Notes: a model not told the origin generated them from the letters alone. Counted from the first letter of the stretch, positions 41,057 through 50,638 are shown. The stretch is 64,000 nucleotides of DNA from Klebsiella pneumoniae (GCF_000742135.1 NZ_KN046818.1:4724295-4788294); one strand, 5' to 3'. Numbers and translations are program-made.

Positions 41057-41959
41057 TTACTGCTTCAGTTTGGGATCGAGCGCGTCACGCAGACCGTCAC
41101 CCATCAGGTTAAATGCCAGCACCGTCAGCAGGATCGCCACGCCCGGGAAGGTGACTACCCACCAGGCGCTTTGCGCGAACTGCAACACGTCGGAAAGCAT
41201 GGTGCCCCACTCAGGCGTCGGCGGCTGCGCGCCCATGCCGAGGAACCCCAGCGCTGCCATGTCGAGAATGGCGTTGGAAAAGCCCAGCGACGCCTGAACG
41301 ATCAGCGGCGCGAGACAGTTAGGGAGAATATTAACGAACATCTGGCGCATCGCGCCGGCGCCCGCTACGCGGGAGGCGGTCACGTAGTCACGGTTGACCT
41401 CCACCAGCACCGCGGCGCGCGTCAGACGCACATAGTGCGGGAGCGCCACGAAGGTTAGCGCCAGCGAGGCGTTGACGATGGAGGGCCCGAAGATAGCCAC
41501 CAGCACCAGCGCCAGCAGCAGACTCGGCAGCGCCAGCATAATATCGACGACGCGCATGATGATTGAGTCCACCACTCCGCCGAAATAGCCCGCCACCAGG
41601 CCGAGCACCACGCCGAGGATCAGCGACAGAACCACCACCAGGCAGCCCACCAGCAGCGACAGGCGGGCGCCGTACATCAGGCGCGACAGAATATCGCGGC
41701 CCACGTCGTCGGTGCCGAGCAGATGCGCCATGCTGCCGCCGTCCTGCCAGAACGGCGGCGCCAGCAGCGAATCACGGAACTGATCCGCCGGGTTATAGGG
41801 GGCGAGGAAGTTGGCGAATACCGCGATGACGATCATCACCACCACGTATACCAGCCCGACGACCGCCCCTTTGTTGCGTTTGAAATAGTGCCAGAACTCC
41901 TGCAGCGGAGTCATGGGTACCGGCGCAGCGATAACTTTATTTTCAGTAACTTGTGACAT
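41057..41959 (-). CDS. dppC: Dipeptide ABC transporter permease DppC
   Basis: The 300-residue permease has an N-terminal cytoplasmic lead, a first helix at about residues 30-50, and a five-helix binding-protein-dependent transport core. The EAA loop reads [20 protein letters not shown]. It forms the membrane channel with DppB and sits 9 bases after dppB. Confidence 0.95.
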   Translation of the reverse strand: MSQVTENKVIAAPVPMTPLQEFWHYFKRNKGAVVGLVYVVVMIVIAVFANFLAPYNPADQFRDSLLAPPFWQDGGSMAHLLGTDDVGRDILSRLMYGARLSLLVGCLVVVLSLILGVVLGLVAGYFGGVVDSIIMRVVDIMLALPSLLLALVLVAIFGPSIVNASLALTFVALPHYVRLTRAAVLVEVNRDYVTASRVAGAGAMRQMFVNILPNCLAPLIVQASLGFSNAILDMAALGFLGMGAQPPTPEWGTMLSDVLQFAQSAWWVVTFPGVAILLTVLAFNLMGDGLRDALDPKLKQ

Positions 41960-41968
41960 GATGGCCCC

Positions 41969-42988
41969 TTACTTCTTATGCCGGATACGCGGGTTCACCA
42001 CGCCGTACAGCAGGTCGACCAGCAGGTTGACGAGGATAATCATCGTCGCCACCAGCAGCACCCCGCCCTGCACCACCGGATAATCGCGACGCTGCAGCGC
42101 GTCGATCAGCCAGCGACCTAAACCAGGCCATGAGAAAATGGTTTCCGTCAGGATGGCGCCCGCCAGCAGGGTGCCCACCTGCAGACCAATCACCGTGACC
42201 ACCGGCAGCATCGCGTTACGCAGCGCGTGGATCACGATCACCCGCATCCGGGTCAGGCCTTTGGCGCGCGCGGTACGGATATAGTCTTCGCCAAGCACTT
42301 CCAGCATCGACGAACGGGTCATACGCACGATCACCGCCAGCGGGATGGTGCCCAGCACGATAGCGGGCAGGATCATATGCATTAAGGCGTCAATAAAGTC
42401 GCCCTGCTCGCCCCAGATGGCGGTGTCGATCAGCATAAAGCCGGTCAGCGGCAGGGTATCGTCAAGGAACACCGTATCGCTGATGCGCCCGGAGACCGGC
42501 GTCAGGTTTAGCTGCACCGAAACCAGCATAATCAGCATCATGCCCCACCAGAAGATAGGCATTGAGTAGCCGGTCAGCGCCAGGCCCACCGCGGTGTGGT
42601 CAAAGATGGAGCCGCGTTTTACCGCAGCCAGCACGCCCACCGGAATGCCGACGGCGACGGCGAAGATCATCGCGCAGACGCCCAGCTCAAGGGTGGCTTT
42701 AAAGCGTGGGACAAACTCCTGCCACACGGGAATGCGGCTTTTCAGCGAGATGCCTAAATCGCCGTGCAGCACGCCCCAGATATAGTGGGCATATTGCTGC
42801 CACAGCGGCTTATCAAGGCCCATTTCGGCCAGCAGCTGCGCGTGACGTTCGGGGGAAATACCACGTTCGCCCGCCATAATCATCACCGGATCGCCGGGGA
42901 TCATATGGACGAAAGCAAAGGTGAGAAGGGTGATACCGATAAATGTCGGGATGACTAATCCCAGACGTCGGAGAATAAACTGCAACAT
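41969..42988 (-). CDS. dppB: Dipeptide ABC transporter permease DppB
   Basis: The 339-residue permease starts MLQFILRRLGLVIPTF and has six membrane helices, with the EAA loop YIRTARAKGLTRMRVIVIHA. A longer reading upstream (42 more residues) runs through the hairpin-rich gap behind dppA and looks non-coding. The E. coli length (339) supports the start at 42988. Confidence 0.95.
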   Translation of the reverse strand: MLQFILRRLGLVIPTFIGITLLTFAFVHMIPGDPVMIMAGERGISPERHAQLLAEMGLDKPLWQQYAHYIWGVLHGDLGISLKSRIPVWQEFVPRFKATLELGVCAMIFAVAVGIPVGVLAAVKRGSIFDHTAVGLALTGYSMPIFWWGMMLIMLVSVQLNLTPVSGRISDTVFLDDTLPLTGFMLIDTAIWGEQGDFIDALMHMILPAIVLGTIPLAVIVRMTRSSMLEVLGEDYIRTARAKGLTRMRVIVIHALRNAMLPVVTVIGLQVGTLLAGAILTETIFSWPGLGRWLIDALQRRDYPVVQGGVLLVATMIILVNLLVDLLYGVVNPRIRHKK

Positions 42989-43007
42989 AACCCGGATTCT
43001 CTCTAGT

Positions 43008-43103
43008 GACGCCCCGCCTGGCGACAGGGCGTCTGTATTGCTCACAAAAGCATTCCCCGGAATAGCGGGAATACGCCCCCCGCCTCTCCCACGCGGGGAG
43101 AGG
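43008..43103 (-). repeat. Three successive inverted repeats between dppA and dppB
   Basis: Three hairpins lie in the 134-bp gap: GACGCC/GGCGTC (43008-43013, 43028-43033), ATTCCC/GGGAAT (43052-43057, 43067-43072) and CCTCTCCC/GGGGAGAGG (43083-43090, 43095-43103). In E. coli a REP element occupies this place and is thought to keep dppA mRNA more abundant than the rest of the operon. The pairing is seen; the role is inferred. Confidence 0.6.
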
Positions 43104-43122
43104 GGGTCAGGCATCGTGCTTA

Positions 43123-44730
43123 TTATTCGACAGAGACGTTATCGAAGTGGTGTTTGCCCAGCGGGTCCACCACATAGCCTTTGACTTCTTTACGCACCGG
43201 CTCATAGACGGTGGAGTGAGCAATGATCAGCGCCGGAGCCTGGTCATGCATCACTACCTGAGCCTGTTTGTACAGTTCAATACGCTTGTTGTGGTCGTCG
43301 GTAGCGCGGGCCGGCTGAATAAGATCTTCAAACGGCTTATAGCACCAGCGCGAGTAGTTGGAGCCGTCTTTCGCCGCGGCGCAGCTGAACAGGGTCGCGA
43401 AGAAGTTATCCGGATCCCCGTTGTCGCCGGTCCAGCCCATCATCACGCTCTGGTGCTCGCCCGCTTTCGCCCGCTTCAGATACTCGCCCCACTCGTAGGT
43501 GACGATCTTGGCCTGGACGCCAATCTTGGCCCAGTCAGCCTGAATCATCTCCGCCATGCGGCGGGCGTTCGGGTTGTACGGACGCTGTACCGGCATCGCC
43601 CACAGATCGATGGTGAAGCCTTTTTCCAGGCCCGCTTCTTTCAGCAGCTGCTTCGCCTTCTCCGGATCGTAGGTGTAGTCCTTAACGTCGTCGTTATAGC
43701 CCCACATGGTCGGCGGGATCAGGTTCTTCGCCGCCTGGCCTGCGCCCTGGTAAACCGCTTTGATGATCGCTTCTTTGTTGACCGCGTAGGTCAGCGCCTG
43801 ACGTACTTTGACGTCGTCCAGCGGTTTCTTCTCGGTGTTAAAGGAGAGATAACCAACGTTCAGACCCGGCTGTTCCAGCAGGGTAATGTTCTTATCTTCC
43901 TTCATGCGCGCGATGTCCGCCGGGTTCGGGTACGGCATCACCTGGCACTCATTTTTCTGCAGCTTGGCATAGCGCACGGAAGCGTCCGGGGTGATGGAGA
44001 AGACCAGACGATCGATCTTCGGCTTGGTACCCCAGTAGCCTGGGAAGGCTTTATACAGAATGCGGGAATCTTTCTGGTATTGCAGCAGCTGGAATGGGCC
44101 GGTACCGATAGGATTGAGATCCACTTTTTCCGGCGTGCCGGCTTTCAGCATGTTGTCAGCATACTCTTTCGAAAGAATGGAGGCGAAGTCCATGGCCAGA
44201 TCAGCGAGGAACGGCGCTTCCGGACGGGTCAGGACGAACTGGACGGTATTATCGTCCACTTTCTTCACTTCGCTAATCAGGTCCGGTAAGCCCATCCCTT
44301 CAAAGTATTCATAGCTGCCGCCAGAAACTTTATGGTACGGGTTATTAGTATTCTTCTGGCGATCGAAGGAGAACACCACGTCATCGGCGTTCAGGTCACG
44401 GGTTGGTTTAAAGTCTTTATTATCCTGCCACTTCACACCCTGACGGAGGTGGAAAGTATAGGTTTTGCCATCCGCACTGACTTCCCATTTCTCAGCAAGT
44501 CCTGGAATAACTTCCGTCGTACCGGTTTTAAATTCGACCAGGCGGTTATAGATCGGTACGGAGCTGGCATCATAGGTGGTGCCAGAGGTGAAGAGCTGTG
44601 GGTTAAATCCTTCCGGCGAGCCTTCAGAACAATAAACCAGGGTTTTCGCTTGCACGCTGGCGGCGACGGTCATGGCGACCAGGCTCAGACCAAGCTTCAG
44701 CATCCCTGATTTCTTCAAGGAAATACTCAT
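43123..44730 (-). CDS. dppA: Periplasmic dipeptide-binding protein DppA
   Basis: This 535-residue SBP_bac_5 protein has a signal peptide (about residues 1-28, SVQA/KTLVYCSEG) and the family block with GTTYDASSVPIYNRLVEF. It delivers dipeptides to DppBCDF and, in E. coli, also haem and the chemoreceptor Tap. The start at 44730 has GGAG seven bases upstream and agrees with the E. coli length; an upstream in-frame ATG at 44763 would put the GcvB site inside the gene. It is the first gene of dppABCDF. Confidence 0.95.
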   Translation of the reverse strand: MSISLKKSGMLKLGLSLVAMTVAASVQAKTLVYCSEGSPEGFNPQLFTSGTTYDASSVPIYNRLVEFKTGTTEVIPGLAEKWEVSADGKTYTFHLRQGVKWQDNKDFKPTRDLNADDVVFSFDRQKNTNNPYHKVSGGSYEYFEGMGLPDLISEVKKVDDNTVQFVLTRPEAPFLADLAMDFASILSKEYADNMLKAGTPEKVDLNPIGTGPFQLLQYQKDSRILYKAFPGYWGTKPKIDRLVFSITPDASVRYAKLQKNECQVMPYPNPADIARMKEDKNITLLEQPGLNVGYLSFNTEKKPLDDVKVRQALTYAVNKEAIIKAVYQGAGQAAKNLIPPTMWGYNDDVKDYTYDPEKAKQLLKEAGLEKGFTIDLWAMPVQRPYNPNARRMAEMIQADWAKIGVQAKIVTYEWGEYLKRAKAGEHQSVMMGWTGDNGDPDNFFATLFSCAAAKDGSNYSRWCYKPFEDLIQPARATDDHNKRIELYKQAQVVMHDQAPALIIAHSTVYEPVRKEVKGYVVDPLGKHHFDNVSVE

Positions 44731-44744
44731 TATTCTGCTCCAAA

Positions 44745-44759
44745 ATTGTGATGTTGTTT
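44745..44759 (-). promoter_or_regulatory. GcvB sRNA target site in the dppA leader
   Basis: Read leftward, the leader contains AAACAACATCACAAT immediately before the GGAG of dppA. This CA-rich stretch is the kind of site bound by the G/U-rich R1 region of GcvB, which represses dppA in Salmonella and E. coli. The sequence is seen; gcvB itself is not in the window. Confidence 0.65.
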
Positions 44760-45359
44760 GCATATATCCGCCGGACCTTTATTTATTTTTTACCCGGTCC
44801 GGTCGGTGGTGCCCGAAGGCGTAGAGAGAGATGGGGATTCCTTTCGCAAAAACGACTGAGTTGCAGTACGGATTCTCCATGAAATGCCCCTCATGCCCTA
44901 CAATCTGTCAACAGAATGGGGAAACGTCAATACAGCCAGCCGGGTTTTACATCCAGCGTGAGAAACGGCAGGCAAAGATTAAAAAAACTTCAGGACGCTA
45001 TTTTCAGCAGAGAAATTTATGCTACTGGCAATTCAGCAGAATAAAGACCTTATTAATTTGCAACACCCAGTGGGAAACAATGCCAGCAAATGAGAAAAAT
45101 TTCTTGCTGTGTGACCAATATGTGAGCGATTAATAGCGTGAACGTTAAAACGCACAGCGGAAAATGCTGCATTCAGCCATAAGCTTCGCGAAAAAAGATC
45201 TGTTCATCGATAAAAAAATGCAATGGAAGATGTCACAAAATAGCGAATAGCCGGCTGAAAACGTGAGTAAAGACGTTTATTGTGATTTTGGTGGTATTTT
45301 TGGCCAGTTGTGCACTAATGATGCCCGGCGGCGCTGCGCTTGCGCGGGCCTACGAAACG
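44760..45359. other. Gene-free stretch between dppA and the proK repeats
   Basis: About 600 bp without a convincing gene. It must carry the dpp promoter toward its left end. From about 44830 to 45290 the sequence is AT-rich with only short unconserved reading frames. No known regulatory RNA was recognised. Confidence 0.5.
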
Positions 45360-45464
45360 CGAGTCGAACCTCCTGCCCCCGGAGGTTCTCATCCTCACAG
45401 GCCCCAGATGCAAAAAAGCCTGCTCATTGAGCAGGCTTTTCGAATTTGGTCGGTGATAGAGGAT
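45360..45464. repeat. 105-bp repeat, distal copy (terminator plus tRNA-Pro 3' end)
   Basis: This stretch is nearly identical to 45527-45631 (offset 167 bp, about three mismatches). It contains the same terminator hairpin GCCTGCTCATTGAGCAGGC (here 45418-45436) and the last bases of the tRNA-Pro gene including CCA. It looks like rtT-type tandem repeats downstream of tyrT in E. coli, which also contain a tRNA 3' end. Confidence 0.75.
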
Positions 45465-45526
45465 GACTCACCACTTCGTGGCTCGCCCTGCGGGCCGTTG
45501 CTGACGCAACGTTCTCTCGCTTCGCT

Positions 45527-45690
<164 letters not shown>

Positions 45691-45702
45691 AATGCGGGGC
45701 GC

Positions 45703-45731
45703 ATCTTACTGCTGGGATGCCTACCCGTCAA
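45703..45731 (-). promoter_or_regulatory. proK promoter with GC-rich discriminator
   Basis: Leftward, TTGACG (-35, 45726-45731) and TAAGAT (-10, 45703-45708) are separated by exactly 17 bp. The discriminator GCGCCCCGC between -10 and the tRNA is typical of stringently controlled stable RNA promoters. Confidence 0.85.
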
Positions 45732-45743
45732 TGCCTTATTTTC

Positions 45744-45799
45744 AAAAAATCGCTCAACCGGCGAGAAACTCAGCAGCCTGAGCAGCGAATCGCCGGTTG
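45744..45799 (-). terminator. Terminator of the ankyrin lipoprotein gene
   Basis: TCGCCGGTTG (45790-45799) pairs with CAACCGGCGA (45755-45764), with an inner CTCAG/CTGAG hairpin. Leftward it is followed by a run of six T (45745-45750). It ends just upstream of the proK promoter. Confidence 0.8.
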
Positions 45800-45809
45800 C
45801 TCAACGTTT

Positions 45810-47204
45810 TTAGCGGCAGTTGACCTCAAACGTTTTGCGATACTCGGATACCTTACATGTCACCGGCTCGCCGAGATAGGTCGCGCCCGCCGGGGTGAAT
45901 GTAAACTCTCCCAGTAGCATCGTCAGCTCCCCCAGCTCCGGGCAGGATTGCTGATGACGCATAATATCCGGGCGGGTATCGTTATTCACCGCCCGGGCGA
46001 TGTCGCTGTATGCCAGCTTGTCAGCAAAGGCATTAGCACAAAACTGCAGTTCGCTTTGCGCCATATGCGCGGCCTGCCCCTTCAGCTCGGCATGCTGTGC
46101 CAGCAGCAGCTGGCGAACCTCGCCGGCCCGGCTGTAGCCAATCGCCGTATAGCCGGCCTTATTGCTGAGGTTGACGCTGGCGCCAGCCGCAAGCAGCGCC
46201 TCGACATTGGCTTTATTATTCATTTTGACCGCCAGCATCAGCGGGCTGAGATCGTTGGCGGAAAGCTGGTCCACCTTTGCGCCGCGCTGCGCCAGCGCCG
46301 CGATCACCGCGGGCGCCCCCTGACCCGCCGCCACCTGCAGCGCCGTGAGTCCTTCACGGTTCGGCTTATCCACTTCCACCCCGGAGGCCGACAGCGCCAG
46401 CACCAGATCGGGATCATCCCCCGCCGCCGCCAGCATCAGCGGTGTGGTGCCGGATTTATCCGCCAGGCTGGTGTCCGCCCCGGCGTTGGCCAACGTCGTG
46501 ATGGTTTCCGCCGATCGCGCGTGATCGACAGCGAGGAAAAAGGCCGATTCCCCGGACGCGTTGACGGCCTTCACGTCCGCGCCGTGCTTGAGGAGCAGCG
46601 CCACTATCTCGTCGACGTTCTTCTTAAACGCGCCGGGCGCCAGTTGTAACGCCATGTCTTCGGTCATCAGCGCGCGATTGCCCGTCGCCAGCGATTTCGC
46701 CGCCGTTGCGCCAACTATCTTGTCCAGCGTACTCTCCTCTTCGACAGGCGCATCGGGCTTTTTCATCGCCAGAATATGCTGATAGTCGTTTCTGACGTCC
46801 CCGCCGTCGGAGATGGCGGACATCAATGCCGTACTCTTGTCGATGGAGGTCTGATTCACCGACGCTCCCGCCTGGAGAAGATCGCCGATAATCGCGGTAT
46901 CGCTGCCACGCGCCGCCGCCAGCATCAGCGCCGTGACGCCCTGGCGCGTCTGGAGGTTCGGCTTCGCCCGACGCTTAAGCAGCAATTCCACCACATCGCG
47001 ACGATTTTCCGCAGCAGCGACCATCAGGCCGCTTAAGCCGGTTTTATCCTGACCATCCACATCAATGCCGTTATCCAGCATGGCTGCGATCGTCGCTGGC
47101 GCATCGTATTTACAGGCCAGCAGGAACTGGCTGGTCTCTTCCTCAGACTGGCAGCCCGCGAGCATCATCAGGCACAGTAGGACCAACCCCTTTATCACCT
47201 TCAT
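45810..47204 (-). CDS. Ankyrin-repeat lipoprotein
   Basis: The 464-residue protein begins MKVIKGLVLLCLMMLAGCQ, a lipoprotein signal with lipobox LAGC (Cys18). About eight ankyrin repeats follow (for example KTGLSGLMVAAAENRRDVVE, GVTALMLAAARGSD and KSGTTPLMLAAAGDDP). The last 100 residues are non-ankyrin with several cysteines. The start at 47204 has GGAG at good spacing and opens the lipoprotein signal; 24 upstream residues are not signal-like. The gene lies alone between proK and eptB, where E. coli has nothing. Its role is unknown; a periplasmic protein-protein adaptor is the plain reading. Confidence 0.85.
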   Translation of the reverse strand: MKVIKGLVLLCLMMLAGCQSEEETSQFLLACKYDAPATIAAMLDNGIDVDGQDKTGLSGLMVAAAENRRDVVELLLKRRAKPNLQTRQGVTALMLAAARGSDTAIIGDLLQAGASVNQTSIDKSTALMSAISDGGDVRNDYQHILAMKKPDAPVEEESTLDKIVGATAAKSLATGNRALMTEDMALQLAPGAFKKNVDEIVALLLKHGADVKAVNASGESAFFLAVDHARSAETITTLANAGADTSLADKSGTTPLMLAAAGDDPDLVLALSASGVEVDKPNREGLTALQVAAGQGAPAVIAALAQRGAKVDQLSANDLSPLMLAVKMNNKANVEALLAAGASVNLSNKAGYTAIGYSRAGEVRQLLLAQHAELKGQAAHMAQSELQFCANAFADKLAYSDIARAVNNDTRPDIMRHQQSCPELGELTMLLGEFTFTPAGATYLGEPVTCKVSEYRKTFEVNCR

Positions 47205-47395
47205 CCTTTCTCTCCATGAAAAGTTCATGCACAGGGGAAGCGAGGAAACAGGGGTAATCAAAGAAGAAGAGGTCACCTGCCAGACACGTCCACTGTGCGA
47301 AAAAAATCCCTCGCGCGGCGTCGGCCGGCGAGGGATTAGCTTATCCTGGGCTCAGGAAAGGAAAACAGACCCGAGAATCTGAAAACTATCGGGCC

Positions 47396-49069
47396 TTACT
47401 TTTTCCACCGGCACCAGTTGTTGTTCTCATTGATCCCGCCATCCGGCGAGGTATAGCCGAGGCAGCCCATAATGGTGTCGTACAGCTCGACGTGACGGCG
47501 CGGCACCTTCATCGCAGCCTGCTGCTGCAGATGGGCAAACGCGGCGGCGTGATCGGGATTTTCCAGGTACTTATCCGACATCCACACCATCATCGGCACG
47601 CGGAACTGCTCCGGCGGCGCCATCTTGCGCGGCGTACCGTGCAGGTGTTCACGCTCGTTAATCGACTCCCCGTGGTCGGCGGCATAGAACACAATCGCTT
47701 TCTTATCCCGCAGCTGGTCGAGGACGCTGACGATAAAGTGATCGACATAGGTCACGCTATTGTCGTAGGAATTGATCAGTTCCGCTTTCGAGCACTTGTT
47801 GTCGACGCCGACGCACTCCGGTTTCCACTGGGCGAAGCTGCGCGGGTAGCGTTGGGTGTAGTTAAAGTGGGAGCCTTTGGTGTGGAGAATGATCAGATGC
47901 TTACCGGAGGCGTTGCCCTGCGCCATACCGCGCTTCATCTCATCCACCAGCAGCATATCGTCAACGCTCTTACCGCGGTTGCGCGGCTCGGCGCCAATCT
48001 GCTCGCGGTAGGCGATATTGTTGGCCATCGTGTTGCTGTAGAACCACATCTCGCTCTGCATGGCGTACAGATTGCCGCTGAAGCCCAGCTGATGCAGCAC
48101 GGCAAAGACATTCTGCTCTTTGAGCGTCCGCTGGGGGTTATCTTCCGCCCCGCCCTCGCGCACAAACATGCAGCGTAACGACAGTTTGGTAGCGGTATCG
48201 CACGAGTAACCGCGGAAGGCGACGAGATTCTTCTCTTTCTCCAGCTCTGGCGTGGTATTGCGGCTATAGCCGAGGATGCCCATATGGTCCCAGCGGGTCG
48301 TTTCGCCAATGATAAACACCACGTAGGTATCATCCAGACCTTCCGGCGCGACGTAGGTGAACTTCTTCGCCGGGTTAATCAGCGATTTGTTGTCTGAGGA
48401 TTCATCCACCTGCGCCCAGGCGTACAGACCCAGCGCCGACAACCAGTTCGACGGCAGGTAAGAGTTGGCGATCACCCCGCCATAGCTCGGCATATCCACT
48501 TCCGAATGGCGCTCCACATCATGCTGGCGCAGCTCTAGCAGGCGGATGGGTCCCCAGACAATCAGTCCGGCCAGCACCACGATCAGCACGTTTTTAACCC
48601 GCTGGCCCGGGGTGCGCAGCTGGCGCAGCAGCGTATGGCGGCAGCGGTTGCTCCAGATGAACAGCAACGGCGGCGCGCTCACCGCCACCAGCCAGAGGAT
48701 CAGGTGCCAGCCGATGACCTCTTTCGACAGGTCGATATCGGTGGTCATCACCGAAGCGATAATCCCGTAGCCAATCACCACATTGAGGAACGTCATGTAG
48801 TAACTCGCCGCGGCGGAAAACAGGACAATCAGCGTCGCCAGAATGCGCCAGATACGGCGGCCGAACAGCGACAGAAGACGTAACAGGAAGAAGGTGACAA
48901 ATACCGTGGCAACCAGTTCAACAACACCGGAAAGCCCTTTCCAGAAAGTGAACTCTTGAGCATAACCATCGAAACGCCGGAAAAAAACGGCGACGTTCAT
49001 AAACCAGCCGATGTACAGCGCCAGCCAAAAACTAAGCTTCTGCTGCGTCATCGTTCTAATATATTTCAT
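47396..49069 (-). CDS. eptB: Kdo2-lipid A phosphoethanolamine 7''-transferase EptB
   Basis: This 557-residue inner membrane enzyme adds phosphoethanolamine to the outer Kdo of LPS. It has five N-terminal membrane helices and a periplasmic alkaline-phosphatase-like domain. The catalytic features are IIGETTRWDH (zinc Glu), CDTATKLSLRC (nucleophile Thr) and YAADHGESINEREHLHGTP (zinc Asp-His). The start at 49069 (MKYIRTMTQQKLSFWL) fits the E. coli N-terminus; 17 more residues could be read upstream. In E. coli it is repressed by the sRNA MgrR and activated by sigma-E; no such site was pinned here. Confidence 0.95.
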   Translation of the reverse strand: MKYIRTMTQQKLSFWLALYIGWFMNVAVFFRRFDGYAQEFTFWKGLSGVVELVATVFVTFFLLRLLSLFGRRIWRILATLIVLFSAAASYYMTFLNVVIGYGIIASVMTTDIDLSKEVIGWHLILWLVAVSAPPLLFIWSNRCRHTLLRQLRTPGQRVKNVLIVVLAGLIVWGPIRLLELRQHDVERHSEVDMPSYGGVIANSYLPSNWLSALGLYAWAQVDESSDNKSLINPAKKFTYVAPEGLDDTYVVFIIGETTRWDHMGILGYSRNTTPELEKEKNLVAFRGYSCDTATKLSLRCMFVREGGAEDNPQRTLKEQNVFAVLHQLGFSGNLYAMQSEMWFYSNTMANNIAYREQIGAEPRNRGKSVDDMLLVDEMKRGMAQGNASGKHLIILHTKGSHFNYTQRYPRSFAQWKPECVGVDNKCSKAELINSYDNSVTYVDHFIVSVLDQLRDKKAIVFYAADHGESINEREHLHGTPRKMAPPEQFRVPMMVWMSDKYLENPDHAAAFAHLQQQAAMKVPRRHVELYDTIMGCLGYTSPDGGINENNNWCRWKK

Positions 49070-49224
49070 GCAAGCAAACCTGGAAAAAGAAGAATAAAAC
49101 ACCGCCTGACGCTGTGGCACGAGTCAGTAGGCTAATAGGGTGCGTTAGGGTTGGTTATCAGAAACCTCTACAAACCGCGATAAGTAGACCACAGGGAACG
49201 AGAAAAGTATCAGGAGGGAATGTG

Positions 49225-49259
49225 ATCCAGCCAAACATTTACAAAACATTTGGCTGGAT
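49225..49259 (-). terminator. Hairpin downstream of yhjX
   Basis: ATCCAGCCAAA (49225-49235) pairs exactly with TTTGGCTGGAT (49249-49259) across a 13-nt loop, about 50 bases past the yhjX stop and upstream of eptB. There is no U-run, so it could also affect eptB expression. Confidence 0.5.
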
Positions 49260-49311
49260 TGGCACTATTTGCTTAGGGAAATAACCAGGGGCACGTTTCA
49301 CGCTGCAGGTT

Positions 49312-50517
49312 TCAGGCGTGCGCCTCGTTATATACCGTGCTTTTCGGCTGACGGATGGTGGTGGATAGCGCCAGCGAGAGGATCAGCAGGGCGAAGATCA
49401 CGCAGAAGGTCACGTAGAAACCGCCGAACAGCGAAGCGATGAGAGAGCCGCAGATGCTGCCGATACCGAAGCCCAGATAAATCACGCCATAGTTTTTCGC
49501 CAGATTGTTCAGACCAAAGAACTCACTCACCAGCGACGGGAAGACGGTAATGGTGCCGCCGAAGTTAAAGGCGACGCAGGCGATGGCGGCGAAGAAGGTC
49601 AAGGCATTCAGCGGGGCGAACAGCAGCGCGGCCATCCCCACCAGCGACACGACCTGACCGATGGTAATCACGCGAATGCGGGAGATTTTATCAGACAGGA
49701 TACCTAACACCAGGCGACCGCTGAGGTTCGCAATCGAGATAACCGTTACCGCGTTTGCCGCCGTGGCGACATCCAGGTGGACCATTCCCTGGGCAATATC
49801 TTTCGCTACGCCAATTACGTACAGACCGCTCATGCAGGCCGTCAGGAACATCACCGCCAGCATCCAGTACTGCGGTTTACGCATCGATTCGGCGAGGGTG
49901 AAGTCGTTTTCCACGACGCCGTTGGCCGCGGTGGCTGCCGGGTGATTTGGCGCATCTTTCATCAGGGTCGCGCCAAAGACGATCATCACCAGCACGATAG
50001 CGCCCCAGATAACGAAGGTTTTTTCCAGGCCAACGGTGGCCAGCAGGTGGGAATCAATGAATTTGAACCCCAGGCTGCCGAGACCATAGGAGCCAATGGA
50101 GAAGGCGGAGATCAACCCTTTACGCTCCGGGAACCATTTCACGCAGTTCGACAGGGTCAGCAGGTAACCGGCGCCGTCCGCCAGCCCCACCAGCACGCCC
50201 GCGCTCAGCCACAGCATCATCAGGCTGCTGGAGTGCGCGGTCAGGAAGAAGCCCAGGCCGAGCAGGATCCCGGAGGCCATGGTGACGCGCTTCACGCCAA
50301 AGCGCTCCTGCAGCTTGCCGGCGACCGACGAAGAGAGCGCCAGCCCGAGGCTCAGCAGACCAAAGGAAAAAGCCACCTGACTGACCGGCTCGCCCAGTTT
50401 GTCAGACAGCGAACTGTTAAACAGGCTCCAGGTATAAACCGAACCGAGAGCGAATTGGGTGATGATGGTGCCGATCAGTGTCAGCCAGCGGGTCGATTGA
50501 CGGTTTGCAGCGTTCAT
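49312..50517 (-). CDS. yhjX: MFS transporter YhjX (pyruvate-inducible, oxalate/formate antiporter-like)
   Basis: The 401-residue protein has 12 membrane segments, starts with LIGTIITQFALGSVYTWSLF and carries the MFS loop GKLQERFGVKRV. In E. coli yhjX is the main target of the pyruvate-sensing YpdA/YpdB system. Here a matching two-part site lies about 90-120 bp upstream (50608-50638). A monocarboxylate is a reasonable guess for the substrate but is not shown. Confidence 0.95.
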   Translation of the reverse strand: MNAANRQSTRWLTLIGTIITQFALGSVYTWSLFNSSLSDKLGEPVSQVAFSFGLLSLGLALSSSVAGKLQERFGVKRVTMASGILLGLGFFLTAHSSSLMMLWLSAGVLVGLADGAGYLLTLSNCVKWFPERKGLISAFSIGSYGLGSLGFKFIDSHLLATVGLEKTFVIWGAIVLVMIVFGATLMKDAPNHPAATAANGVVENDFTLAESMRKPQYWMLAVMFLTACMSGLYVIGVAKDIAQGMVHLDVATAANAVTVISIANLSGRLVLGILSDKISRIRVITIGQVVSLVGMAALLFAPLNALTFFAAIACVAFNFGGTITVFPSLVSEFFGLNNLAKNYGVIYLGFGIGSICGSLIASLFGGFYVTFCVIFALLILSLALSTTIRQPKSTVYNEAHA

Positions 50518-50607
50518 AGCAGTTGTCCTGATAAATTAACTGCCGCCACAATAGCGAAGGCCCCTCATCCAGTGGGGGAAAAAGGCATGAACTGCCATCA
50601 GCGGGGA

Positions 50608-50638
50608 ATGAAATGCATTAATGTTGGAATGAATGGCA
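50608..50638 (-). promoter_or_regulatory. YpdB-type direct-repeat operator upstream of yhjX
   Basis: Leftward, TGCCATTCAT (50629-50638) is followed after exactly 11 bases by TGCATTTCAT (50608-50617). This matches the known E. coli YpdB motif, GGCATTTCAT-N11-GGCATTTCAT, in spacing and in most bases. It sits in the position expected for activation of yhjX. Confidence 0.8.

Noticed and set aside
42989-43114. Longer N-terminus for DppB
   Set aside because: It would cross the three hairpins; the family starts at MLQFILRR.
44831-45133. 100-codon frame in the dppA-proK gap
   Set aside because: Low-complexity translation, no ribosome site of note and no family. Treated as non-coding.
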